A stretch of 64,000 bases of DNA from Hemileia vastatrix (lineage: Eukaryota > Basidiomycota > Pucciniomycetes > Pucciniales > Zaghouaniaceae), in NCBI GenBank assembly GCA_030280995.1, contig JASXTE010000016.1, positions 13,221,001-13,285,000 of the forward strand, written 5' to 3'. Numbering within the stretch: the stretch's first letter is position 1; each line of letters begins with the position of its first letter. Positions 24,481-34,469 of this stretch are shown here, one piece after another. Made by a program: the position numbers and the translations under genes. The notes under the pieces were generated by a model that saw only the letters and a list, made by a program, of their open reading frames with translations, was not told the origin of the DNA and searched no databases.

Positions 24481-26392
24481 ATGGAAGAAGATTTTATAGA
24501 CATGTAAGTTCATGTTTTGCTTATCATTTTTCTATATTTCTTTAATACTTTCTCAACCATTATATTATTAATATGAAAAGTAAAACATCATCTCGTACTT
24601 GCTGAAAGCATACAGGATAATGTTTTGCTTTTCATAATAATAATTAGATTGTTTGTACTTTACCTTTAATTTATTGATTTTTAAGTTGTTTCAAAGTCTC
24701 GTACTTGCTGAAAGCATACAGGACAATGCTACAATTTTAAAATTAATAATTTATTGAAGTATAACTTTCTAAGTCAATATATTGATCAGAGCAAGATTTT
24801 TCATTTTATATATGTGGATATCATAATTCCATAAATTTTTTAATATTACTAGTGTATTGGAGTTATACTTTCATTATATTATTAATATTAAGTGTAGAGC
24901 CAAATCTCGTACTTGCTGAATGCATACAGGATAAAGCTATACTCTTTATATGTATAATTTAATAAAGTATACCTTTGAAACGCTTTCTTAATATTTGAAA
25001 TAAAGAAAAAGTATATAAATTTACTAATATGTAGATATGCTAACTTTTGTATTTCTAATATTGAAGATATGATAAAGTTAAAGGTATCATTGACTGATAA
25101 TTGAAATTATGTTACTATTTTCTAATTTTTGATTTTTTTCTATTTTAAATCAAAATTGAATTCTCTTAGGATTGAACCATCAATGAGTAACGATTTGAAA
25201 AAAAAAAACAGCCAGGGAAGAACTCTAACAATAGGTGGGCGAAAGACATTGCTACTGGAATGAAACTTGTAAACGCTCTTGGAATGGATACAAACGGGAA
25301 GAAGCCACATTTCTATGCACGATCTTATGCAAATAATATGACAGATTGCAATAATTATTACAATTTTTTTCCTGGATGTAGTATTTATAAACCAAAAGGT
25401 GTCTTAATACCTAATGTTCTTGTGCAGACTTTTGAAATTCATGAGCTCAAAGAACTAGATATGTTAGAAGCTACGGTGTGATGCATTAAGGATCTTTCTT
25501 ACTGCGAACATGAAATTAAAAATAATGGTTATCATCAAAGAGCTGGTGGTTTTGGAAAAATGTTTGGTGGTGGCTTTATTTTAGATAGAAAGAAATCTTT
25601 ACATATTCGTAAGTATCACTTTTTTTAATTTAAATACTGAATTTTTGAATGCTTTTCCTTGCAGATGAATACACTGATGATATTGTAAAAACGGATGAAT
25701 ATAAAAAACGAATGAAGAGGATTGCAATGTACTTTGAATATTTTTTTAAAAAAATATCATATGTAAAGTACAATGAGGCAACTAATCTTTGCGCAAAACT
25801 TGGTATTCCTGGATTTTCAAAAGTTTCTAGTGAAGAAGAGGGTGTACCGTTTGCTAGTAATTTAACTTGGACATCTGGAGGGAATGGTAATGGGTTCTCT
25901 AATGAGGTTCATCTCAATAAGGATGCAAGTGAGTATACTTTAGGGATATTTTTTCCTAAAGATACAGAAAAAAACACCATTCATATGAAGTATGATAAGA
26001 CCCAACCACGACAAATAGGTGGAGAACTTATGTTTCCCGAAATTCGAAGTAAAATCAACTTTGAAGCAACTAATGGAATAACAGTGACATTATGGCCTGC
26101 CAATCAACTAAGGCATTTTACCTCAAGATGTCATGAAATTCCTGGCTTCACTAGGATAGGTTCTTCTATTCAAATCAGCACTAGACTTTTTCATGCTATA
26201 GAAAAGCTTAATGTTTTTGATATTGATATTTCAGAATACTTAGAAATTAAAAAAGAAAAATTTAGGTTAGAATATTTGATTAGTGCTTTGAGAGTTTTTT
26301 TGAAAAGAGATGACTTAATAGAGGAAGAAATAGAATCAGCAAAGTATTATTTATCTAATGTTAAGACAAATCTAAAAAATCTAGATATATAA
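24481..26392 (+). pseudogene. Tet-like 2-oxoglutarate/Fe(II) dioxygenase gene, damaged
   Basis: Proposed model: exon 1 24481-24503, intron 24504-25169 (GTAAGT...TTAG), exon 2 25170-25608, intron 25609-25664 (56 nt, GTAAGT...GCAG), exon 3 25665-26392. The last exon has the dioxygenase core: SNEVHLNKDASEYTLGIFFP, then LMFPEIRSKINF, then LWPANQLRHFTSRCHEIPGF and RIGSSIQISTRL, the last giving the likely His and Arg ligands. Fungal relatives of Tet/JBP enzymes oxidise 5-methylcytosine or related bases. The usual H-x-D iron motif appears here as H-L-N. Two breaks are visible: an A11 run (25198-25208) that shifts the frame between the ATG at 25183 and the main ORF, and an in-frame TGA at 25479-25481. 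Intron phases and frame fit well apart from these. It faces the gene at 27192-29623. Confidence 0.65.
24591..24936 (+). repeat. Three copies of a conserved 32-bp motif in intron 1
   Basis: TCTCGTACTTGCTGAAAGCA followed by TACAGGATAATG occurs at 24591 and 24697, with a variant at 24905. Copies 1 and 3 also share ATTATATTATTAATAT just upstream, so they arose by duplication of a longer unit that has otherwise diverged. Each copy ends CATACAG, a possible 3' splice site with a branch-like CTGAA before it. Confidence 0.8.
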
Positions 26393-27191
26393 ATATTAAA
26401 AATTTATATTATATATACACAACTTAATGCAAATTTAAACATGATAAATACTGGGAGTAGCTGTAACATTTTCAGTTTTGATAATTATAGTATTATCTAT
26501 TTTTTTTATTTGTGAAATAAAATAATTTTTTTTCATAATATTATAAGAAAATTTGATTTACTTTTGAGGAAATATATAAGTTGTGAAATCTTTAAATGTC
26601 ATTTTTATTAAATTGGTAGCAAAGGTTCTAAAATAAAAAAAACTATAATAAAGAATTTGAAATATATTAGCCATAAAAATGTGCTTTTAATGCTACCAAA
26701 TTAACTGTATAGTATTTTAGGTCAAACAGGCTTATTAATAAAAAAGGTAATAATAAAGAGTTGAAGAAAGAATTTTGAATCAATAATAGATTAAATTGTA
26801 TTTTTTTAAGAATGTACTCATTTAATTATTTAAATTGTTCTACTTCTGATTAAAAATGTTACAATCAACGAAAATATTTGTAATAAATAATAGATTATAT
26901 AATATTAAAGGTAAAGTAACAAAACTAGAGCAGTTATCATATTTTTATATAAACAATAAAATATTTAAGAATTTAATACAAGTATTTGAAATCATATAAG
27001 TAGATTTTAAAATCTTTGTTATTGCTGGACTTACAATAATTTTTTTTAATAATTAATTTAGAAAATCATGTCAAAGGTTACTTAATAAATTTCAAAGATG
27101 GTCACATTTTTGACGTATTTGAAGGAAAATAACTTGAATTATACAAGATATATCTTATAGACAGAACTTTATCTATTTACATGTTGGAATA
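26393..27191. other. Intergenic region between convergent genes
   Basis: About 800 bp, AT-rich. It lies between the 3' ends of the Tet-like gene and the minus-strand gene and should hold both terminators. No poly(A) signal was assigned. Confidence 0.4.
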
Positions 27192-29623
27192 TTAATTTAT
27201 TGAAAGGCTATGTTTAGCAAAAAAAGGTGATACTGGCTGAATGGAGCTCCAGTGATTAAGAAAATCTGCAGAAATAGCCCTAGCAATTCCCGGAGGACTT
27301 GGGGTATCAAATTTTAAAGGAAATGGATCACACTTGCCTATAAAAGGTTTTATTAATGTTAAAATATAGTTATTTAAATTTTTCCAAATTATTTCTTCCA
27401 TCAAATGATTTTTTTTTTTCATGTAAATTAAGAAACTTAACTTCTGATATTACCTCCAAGCAATCAGCTGCTGAAGCCAATCTATGATCTTGAGAGCTCA
27501 GAAATAAACCACGGACACCATCAATTATATAGAATGTGAAAGATTGATATCGGTGGTGGGAGTATTCAGAATTTATTTTGTTTAGTGCAGCCTTTTGTTT
27601 CTCTCTCATTATAGTCAGTTCAGTATTTTCGTTTTTCTCACTTGATTGTTGAGCTTCACTAGTCTTGCCACTTGATATTGTTGCAGCACAATATTTTGAT
27701 TTAAGAATGATAATTGACATAATTATATCAATGATAATATTGCTGATTTGAAGAAGAGTTGACATTGATATATCATGGGTTTGAAGTGCAGTGGGACCAA
27801 CTTCTAAGCCATCAGAAATCGGACTCTTCAGATTTGAAAGGTGAGCTAGAAGCTGAAGACCACGTTCAATTGGACAATCTGAGTTAATGTTTTGATGTGA
27901 TGGAAGCTGGCTGAATTCATGTGCGGTTAGATAAAGTGAAGATGATATAAGAGATACCCATGAAGAACGGCAGTGGTCACTTGGGATCATTAATCTCATG
28001 AGCATTCGGATAAGATTGGATTCAGGGTGATCCGTTTTCTTTGTTGAGGAAAGAATTTCAGTATTTAAACCATCAGGATCACATAAATCTTCCATTTTTT
28101 TGAAATCAATATTATCGAGTACCCATAGCTGTGAGCTATCAATCTCTAAAAAAATATTTGCTACAAAAGGAAAAAAAAAATAAGTAAAAGAACAAAAGTC
28201 AAGACTAAAAATTATGGTAACTTACATAACTCAGTAAGTTTTGAAAGCCAATCTTCTCCACAAGATTTTTCCCAATGAAAAGTAAACATTGGAATATTTG
28301 ACATGGGTTCTTGGGAATAAGTAGAAGAGCGTAATTCGAGGAGAGTAACAATTTCCAACCACGACCTGAGGACCTTTGCTGTGCTGATTCTACCTTTATA
28401 AAAATTATGAATTTTACAGAATTCCTCCTGCAAATCAGATTCTTTTAGAACTGAGGGTGAATAAGTTAGAGGTTTTTTCGATATCTTGATTGGAGTTGAT
28501 TTCATTGGTAGAGAAGCTTTCAGAATGGTCAAAGTAGGTAATTTAGGAGGTGATGGGTATTGCTTCTTAGAAATGAAGGAATTTGGTGATGAGCTGTTTG
28601 AATCATCATCTTTATCAAACATATCAACATGTCTTGAAGAAGATTTTAAACTTTGCTTTTTTTGATGAACAAGCATAGCTTCATATTCTGATAGTTGATC
28701 ATCGCTATTTTCATTGCTCTTTTCATCATCTTCATCAGGGAGAGGGCGTTTATGGATGGAACAATCTACAGCAGGTGAGTTTCTGGTACAAAATATCAAA
28801 AGAAAGATAAAAAGTACAATATGTAAGCAATAAAAGAGATATATGATTGAATTTTAAAGATAAAAGAATAACAATAAAAAAAAAAGGAAACAAGAATATA
28901 CTCATTATCAAAACCTTTGCTTTTTTTTTGAGATTTATTATTTGATACATCAGAAAATTCATTAGCAGAAGCCGGTTTAATACGTCGAACAAAAGAGGAG
29001 CCTTGGGATAATCTCTTTTTCTTGGAGCGGATAACAGGTGTTTCAAGATTTTCCTTAGAAGTTGAAGCATGAGTTGAAGCTGATGGTTCATCTGTCTCAT
29101 CATCATCCCTAATGACAATGACTTCATCAGGAGGAATCATACCCTCCTCATAAGCTACAAATATATATGAAGAAAAAAAATATTAATAATCTTATCTACT
29201 AATTTAAAAGGAGACAAAAAAGGTGATGAACATACATTTTTCAAGGCTTTTCACATATTGGAGTAATTCATTACAAGGGTTAGATAAATATGAAGCAGAA
29301 GGATTATTGTTAAGGATCTTGACAAGCTCTTCTGTTTTATCTCTAGCCAATTCAAGTAAATTGCGATACTGAACTCTTGTTATTTCCTGCCTCTCATTGC
29401 TAAGTACAGGAGGGTTAGGTTCCATGCCATGTGGCAGACATGGTGCAAGCTCAAAAGCTTCAAAGCGAGTATCAATCAGAGAGTGGGATGAAACACATTT
29501 GGGTGCTGGAAAATCAAATTTTTGAAAAAAAAAGATATAGAACATAAGTGAAATATATAAATTAAGAGAGAGGAACATGATATACATACAAAGTGGAGGT
29601 GTAGGATTTTGTATACTAGACAT
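27192..29623 (-). CDS. Hypothetical protein, six exons, about 653 aa
   Basis: Hand model on the minus strand: exons 29623-29590, 29505-29236, 29154-28902, 28782-28226, 28160-27454 and 27332-27192. The introns are 84, 81, 119, 65 and 121 nt with GTATGT, GTATGT, GTATAT, GTAAGT and GTAATA donors and AG acceptors. Phases agree throughout and the summed length (1962 nt) is a whole number of codons including the stop. The last acceptor (27333) is the least sure. The protein starts MSSIQNPTPPL. It has an acidic, Ser-rich disordered stretch with basic patches (RSKKKRLSQG, KSQKKSKGF; possible nuclear signals) around residues 120-270, then a Leu/Ser-rich helical C-terminal half. No known domain is recognised. 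The open frame across six exons suggests a living gene, unlike its neighbours. Confidence 0.65.
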
Positions 29624-30659
29624 ATTGATTAATGAATATTAAAAAAAAGTATTCGATATCAAAAAATTATGATGTAATATGATGAATAATTATAAGAAAC
29701 TCTATTCTAGAAAATTGAAGTTGATATTTTAATAGGATAAAAAATTGAATAAGATTAAAATTAAAGTGAGGATGAAAGAAACAGAAAACATAAAGAGGGG
29801 GATTTTATATTATTTGAGCTTTTTTTAACATGTATTATTCATAGTGGGGTAAACTGAGTAACATGCTAAATCACAATCTGTTTATATTGAAGCGAAATTT
29901 GATGTAGCTAACAGAAAATACTAGTAATTCTTTGGGGACTTTTAGTGTGAAAAACAAATAATAACAAATTTATATCCCATATTCAAATTGCCACGGGTAA
30001 ATACAAAATTTTTTAAATTAGAATTTACTCCTAAACAATGGAGATACACTTAATTAGTATATTATATGAAAAAAAAGGATAATCCTTTATGAATATTTGT
30101 TAAATTTAATTTCAGATGACAATGCAAGATTCACATATATACTGATATGCCTCATCAAACAAGAAATGAATTATAAATATAAAATTGGTAACATTAGAAT
30201 TTAAGATAAGAATTTGTTTTTTAAGTGACAGGAGGAGTGTCAGGCTAGGGTGTGGGCACCGTGACCAAACCTTTGATAAACTTGGATACAACTAAGGGAA
30301 AAAAAAAATTGAATAGTTTTATTTTGCAATATATCTTAGTCTGCACAAGATATTGCATTGTTGTCCCTAACTATACCAAAATTGTTACTTTTCAAAAGTT
30401 ATAGGACTACTAAGTTGATAAAATATTATTATGAATCACCCAATGAAATACCTTAAGCAACATTCAAAATTATTAAAATATTAATATTCAATTTGAGATT
30501 TGGATTAGCTAATTTTTCACAACTTACCACAGTTTTGATTAATATAATAAAACTTGAAAAAAATTGTTGAGATAACCTAGAAATGGGTGCAAGAAAATGA
30601 TGAAACATATGACTTGAAACTTAACTCATACACTATTGATAAACTTCATGGATCCTGAT
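29624..30659. other. Intergenic region upstream of the six-exon gene
   Basis: About 1 kb holding the promoter side of the minus-strand gene. AT-rich, with no further gene or repeat that I can support. Confidence 0.4.
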
Positions 30660-32600
30660 TAATTTCTATCGAAATTAATTTTGAGACTAGCATATTGAAT
30701 TTTAGCTATGACCAAGTACTGTAAGTGCCATGGTTTGTATTCAATATATTGGTGTTGAAATTAATTTTGATAGGAATCAACAAGTATCAGATGGCACCAT
30801 GCATGAAACACTGACAGAAACCATCAAATTTATGAGGCAATGAACCTCATAATTTCGATCGAAATTAATATAGACCCCTGCATATTGAATACAAGCCATT
30901 TCACATGGACTACACAGACATAGATAAAATTCAACATGCATGGCTTAATATTAATTTTGATCGAAATTAACCAAGGCATTAAAACATCAATTTTTATATG
31001 GTGTACTTGATCAAACCAGTTTATCTAACTGCTTAGCTTACCTATACTTATAGGAATTTTATGCATAGTCCATGTCCATATTAATTTCAATCGAAATTAA
31101 TGTTGACTAATACATAATGAATACATGCTATGCCACTTACACTTTCCAGGCATAGCTACCATTAAATATGCCAGTATCAAAAATTAATTTCGATCGAAAT
31201 TAATGAGCATGATAATCATGAATTTCTGGAGTCAACTGCTTATTTTTATGCATGGTGCCTTGCCAACATTAATTTCGATCGAAATTACTTTTGATACTGG
31301 CATATTGCATGTATATATGCCTGGAAAGTGTAAGTGGCATAGTGTATATTCATTATGTATTGGTCAACATTAATTTTGATCGAATTTAATGTTGACATTT
31401 GCATATTGAACCCAAGCCAGAAAACAACCCAGAAGATTCTTCATAAAACTTCCCATTAATTTCGATCGAAATTAAGGCTGACCATATACATATTGAATGG
31501 TAGTTATATCTGGTCTGAGTAAGTGGAGATTACTTATATTCAATATGTATTGGTCAACATTAATTTTGATCAAAATTAATGAGCATTTTGATCATGAACT
31601 TTTTCAGTCAGTTAGTTGTTTCAATGCATAATGGCATTCCAACATTAATTTTGATCAAAATTAATGTTGAAATGATATAATGCTTTTTTGCATGACATGT
31701 AAAGGACGGCAAGTATTTTTAAGTATTGAAATTTACTATACATGTTGAGGGTAAATATAAAATTTACATATCCATATTAATTTCTATAAAAATTAATGTT
31801 GACCAATACATAATAAATAGTAAATATGCCTGGCTAGTGTAAGTGGCATAGATTTTTTTCAATCTGCACTTGGCAACATTAATTTCGATCGAAATTAAGG
31901 TTCATGATTATCATCAATTTATTCAGTCAGTTGCTTACTGTTATGCATGGTAACATGTCAACATTAATTTTAATAAAAATTGAATTTGACATGCTACCAA
32001 GCATTTTTATGTAAGATGAAAAGTAGGGCACTCTATTGTTAAGTAAACACATTACAATGCATATTGAGCATGTAAATATCATTTACACATTAATATTAAT
32101 TTCAATCAAAATTAATGTTGACCAATAAACATTGAACACAAGCTTTACAACTAACACACACCAGATATAACTACCATTCAATATGTATATGGTGCTCACT
32201 AATTTCGATCGAAATTAATGAGCAGTTTTATGAAGAATTTTTTGGGTCGTTTGCTGGTTTGGGTTCAATATGAAAATGTCAATATTAAATTCTATTGAAA
32301 TTAATGTTGACCAATACGTAATGAATACACACTATGCCACTTACACTTTCCAGGAATAGACACCATGCAATATGCCAGTATCAAAAGTAATTTCGATCGA
32401 AATTAATGTTGGCAAGGCACCATGCATAAAAATAAGCAGTTGACTCCAGAAATTCATGATTATCATGCTCATTAATTTCGATCGAAATTAATTTTTGATA
32501 CTGGCATATTTAATGGTAGCAATGCCTGGCAAGTATAAGTGGAATAGCGTGTATTCACTATGTATTGGTCAACATTAAATTCGATTGAAATTAATATGGA
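30660..32600. repeat. Array of about 20 CGATCG-centred palindromes
   Basis: The box TTAATTTCGATCGAAATTAA and decayed versions recur near 30665, 30757, 30851, 30944, 31078, 31183, 31268, 31369, 31453, 31559, 31644, 31774, 31878, 31963, 32092, 32199, 32282, 32387, 32471 and 32574. From 31078 the gaps alternate at about 104 and 85 bases with two spacer types, each seen in both orientations. 31078-31390 and 32282-32596 are near-perfect inverted copies. Eight boxes keep the intact core. Most others differ by C-to-T or G-to-A at the two CpGs. There is no ORF. Confidence 0.92.
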
Positions 32601-32668
32601 TACATAAATGTGACATAAAGAGGTATGGACCATCAATTTGTTGAAAATACATTTTTATATCTCATACA

Positions 32669-32844
32669 CACCACGCAATATGGGGGGCGGACTTGCTAGC
32701 AAGTCCGCAATCTTGAACCCCAATTCATATCTTTTTGAGCACACATTGAGGAAGTGATGAAACCATCATGAAGAAGTATTGAATTTACTTTGAACACAAA
32801 TGGGGCTACAAGGGCTGGAAAGGCTGGAGAGAGGGGTGAGGAAG
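32669..32844. mobile_element. Truncated left end of the CACCAC-type MITE
   Basis: 176 bp almost identical to 20445-20620, including the CACCACGCAATAT terminus and the CGGACTTGCTAGCAAGTCCG palindrome. It ends abruptly at GAGGAAG, where family B protease coding sequence begins. No right end was found downstream. Confidence 0.9.
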
Positions 32845-33203
32845 AGCTGATGGGTACTGCTGAGCATGTCAGGTTAGGCATTGGTGGATCTGTTGGTAAG
32901 GTTCACTTTTATGTGGCCAGAGGAGCAGTCAAAACTGTTCTTGGTGGTCCTTTTTTGATGGATTTTGAGGCCAGGATAGGGTATCAAGCTGGCATGGGGA
33001 TTAGTTTGGAGATCACTGGTGAAGATATGCGGAGGTTACATATGCGGTTAGCGCCTCCTGGAGATGAAGGTTGGGAAACACGGCCAGGGATTACTACTCT
33101 GTGCCAGTGTTGTGTTTGCACCAAGAAGCGGCATATAAAACGGACGGCTTCTGGTGAATTATGTTTGTTGGAAAGGGATGAAAGCCCTCATTTTTTGGGG
33201 TAG
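32845..33203 (+). pseudogene. Protease C-terminal part, family B copy B1
   Basis: The frame upstream of 32845 is MITE sequence, so the true N terminus is missing. The visible part contains VHFYVARGAVKTVLGGPFLM, like the second half of gypsy-type retropepsins, ending in a Cys-rich CQCCVC segment. A TAG at 33201-33203 ends it, but the same frame stays open from just after that stop to 34469. Protease and linker were therefore once continuous. The catalytic Asp lies upstream and is not present, so the protease is not functional. Confidence 0.65.
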
Positions 33204-34469
33204 CAGGGGGCTGATCGCTCTAATGTTGTAATCTCTCCTCAGGATGAGATCCCGGATTGCAATAGGTCAGCTCACTTGGAGATAATTCAAGTGGATTCTC
33301 AATTATTTTCTGTTAATATTACTTTGGAGTGCAAATACGTTTTGGACTTTTCTATATGTTTATTGGATTTACCCGGTTTTTCTATTAAATTTAAAAACGG
33401 TGAAAAAGGCAAAATGGGCCAAATTAGGTTGGATAAAAATTGGAAGGGTATGTTTATGGACCTCCAGCAAGAGGGTAAACTGCAAAAATTACATCAAAAC
33501 TCGATTAAAAATCTCAGTATAAGTAAAACACAAAAAAATAACTTATGTGAAAATGTTATTCGGGACCTCCAGCAAGAGGTTAAACTGCAAGTATCTCCTT
33601 CTATTATGGACCTCCAGCAAGAGGGTAAACTGCAAATATCACATCAAAATCCGATTAAAAATCTTGGTATAATTAAAACACAAAAAAATAATTTATGTGA
33701 AAATGTTATTCCGGACCTCCAGCAAGAGGTTAAACTGCAAGTATCTCCTTCTATTACGGGCCTCCAGCAAGAGGTTAAACTGCAATTATCTCCTTCTATT
33801 TTGGACCTCCAGCAAGAGGGTAAACTGCGAAAATCTCATCAAAATCAAATAAAAAATCTCGGTATAATTAAAACACAAAAAAATAATTTTTGTGAAAATT
33901 CAATTCCGGTTCTCCAGCAAGAGGTTAAACTGCCAACTTTCTTTACGGGTGATTTACTGTTGGATAAGGGAAGAAAAGGTGTTGGAAAATCTGTTTATAA
34001 ATTAGACGAGGGAAAGGAGAAAAGGGTAAAATTTAAAAATGAAATAAAATATTTTTCTAATTTTTCTTATTCTGATTCTGGCGATGAAGAAGATTCATTT
34101 GATGAGAGTTTTAATGGCGATGTTTTACCTCAAGTTAATTTAGATGTGGACGCAGCCAAATATAAGAAAGTAGCAAATAAAGTTCGACCTATTAATGAGC
34201 CACTACCTGCTGAATTAAATCCACCTTTGAGAAGACCAAGGTTATCAAGAGATCCTTATGAAAGTCCCTTGGTAAAGAATCCGCCTGAATTTTCTGAGAC
34301 GTCAAGAATCACTTTTGAGAGACTGGGTGTTGTTAATTTTGGACCTGATGGTTGGTTGTCTGGAGAAGAGAAGAGGTTGTTGTTGGATGTGATGGTCAAG
34401 CGAGAGAAGGCCATTGCTTTTGTAGAAGAGGAGAGGGGTGTGTTGAAGCATTCCTGTGGTATGTCATGA
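33204..34469 (+). CDS. Protease-RT linker with LQQEVKL peptide repeats
   Basis: Open from just after the TAG at 33201; the first ATG is at 33276. Between 33456 and 33935 it contains seven copies of a peptide of the type D-L-Q-Q-E-(V/G)-K-L-Q, each encoded by the stem-loop motif described at 37578. An acidic stretch (DSGDEEDSFDESF) follows. The C-terminal part (VMVKREKAIAFVEEERG) is the conserved entry to RT seen in fungal gypsy Pol. It overlaps Pol by 23 bases in a different frame. Either programmed frameshifting or a point indel explains the switch; family habit of one long ORF favours the indel. Confidence 0.7.
   Translation, partial: QGADRSNVVISPQDEIPDCNRSAHLEIIQVDSQLFSVNITLECKYVLDFSICLLDLPGFSIKFKNGEKGKMGQIRLDKNWKGMFMDLQQEGKLQKLHQNSIKNLSISKTQKNNLCENVIRDLQQEVKLQVSPSIMDLQQEGKLQISHQNPIKNLGIIKTQKNNLCENVIPDLQQEVKLQVSPSITGLQQEVKLQLSPSILDLQQEGKLRKSHQNQIKNLGIIKTQKNNFCENSIPVLQQEVKLPTFFTGDLLLDKGRKGVGKSVYKLDEGKEKRVKFKNEIKYFSNFSYSDSGDEEDSFDESFNGDVLPQVNLDVDAAKYKKVANKVRPINEPLPAELNPPLRRPRLSRDPYESPLVKNPPEFSETSRITFERLGVVNFGPDGWLSGEEKRLLLDVMVKREKAIAFVEEERGVLKHSCGMS

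Noticed and set aside
25649..26392. A stand-alone gene starting at 25649
   Set aside because: That ATG lies inside a 56-nt intron with good GTAAGT and GCAG borders. The frame continues from the upstream exon after splicing.
30238..30290. A possible LTR start (TGTCAGGCTAGGG)
   Set aside because: Only the first ten bases match the family D LTR at 52894. No second copy or target-site duplication was found.
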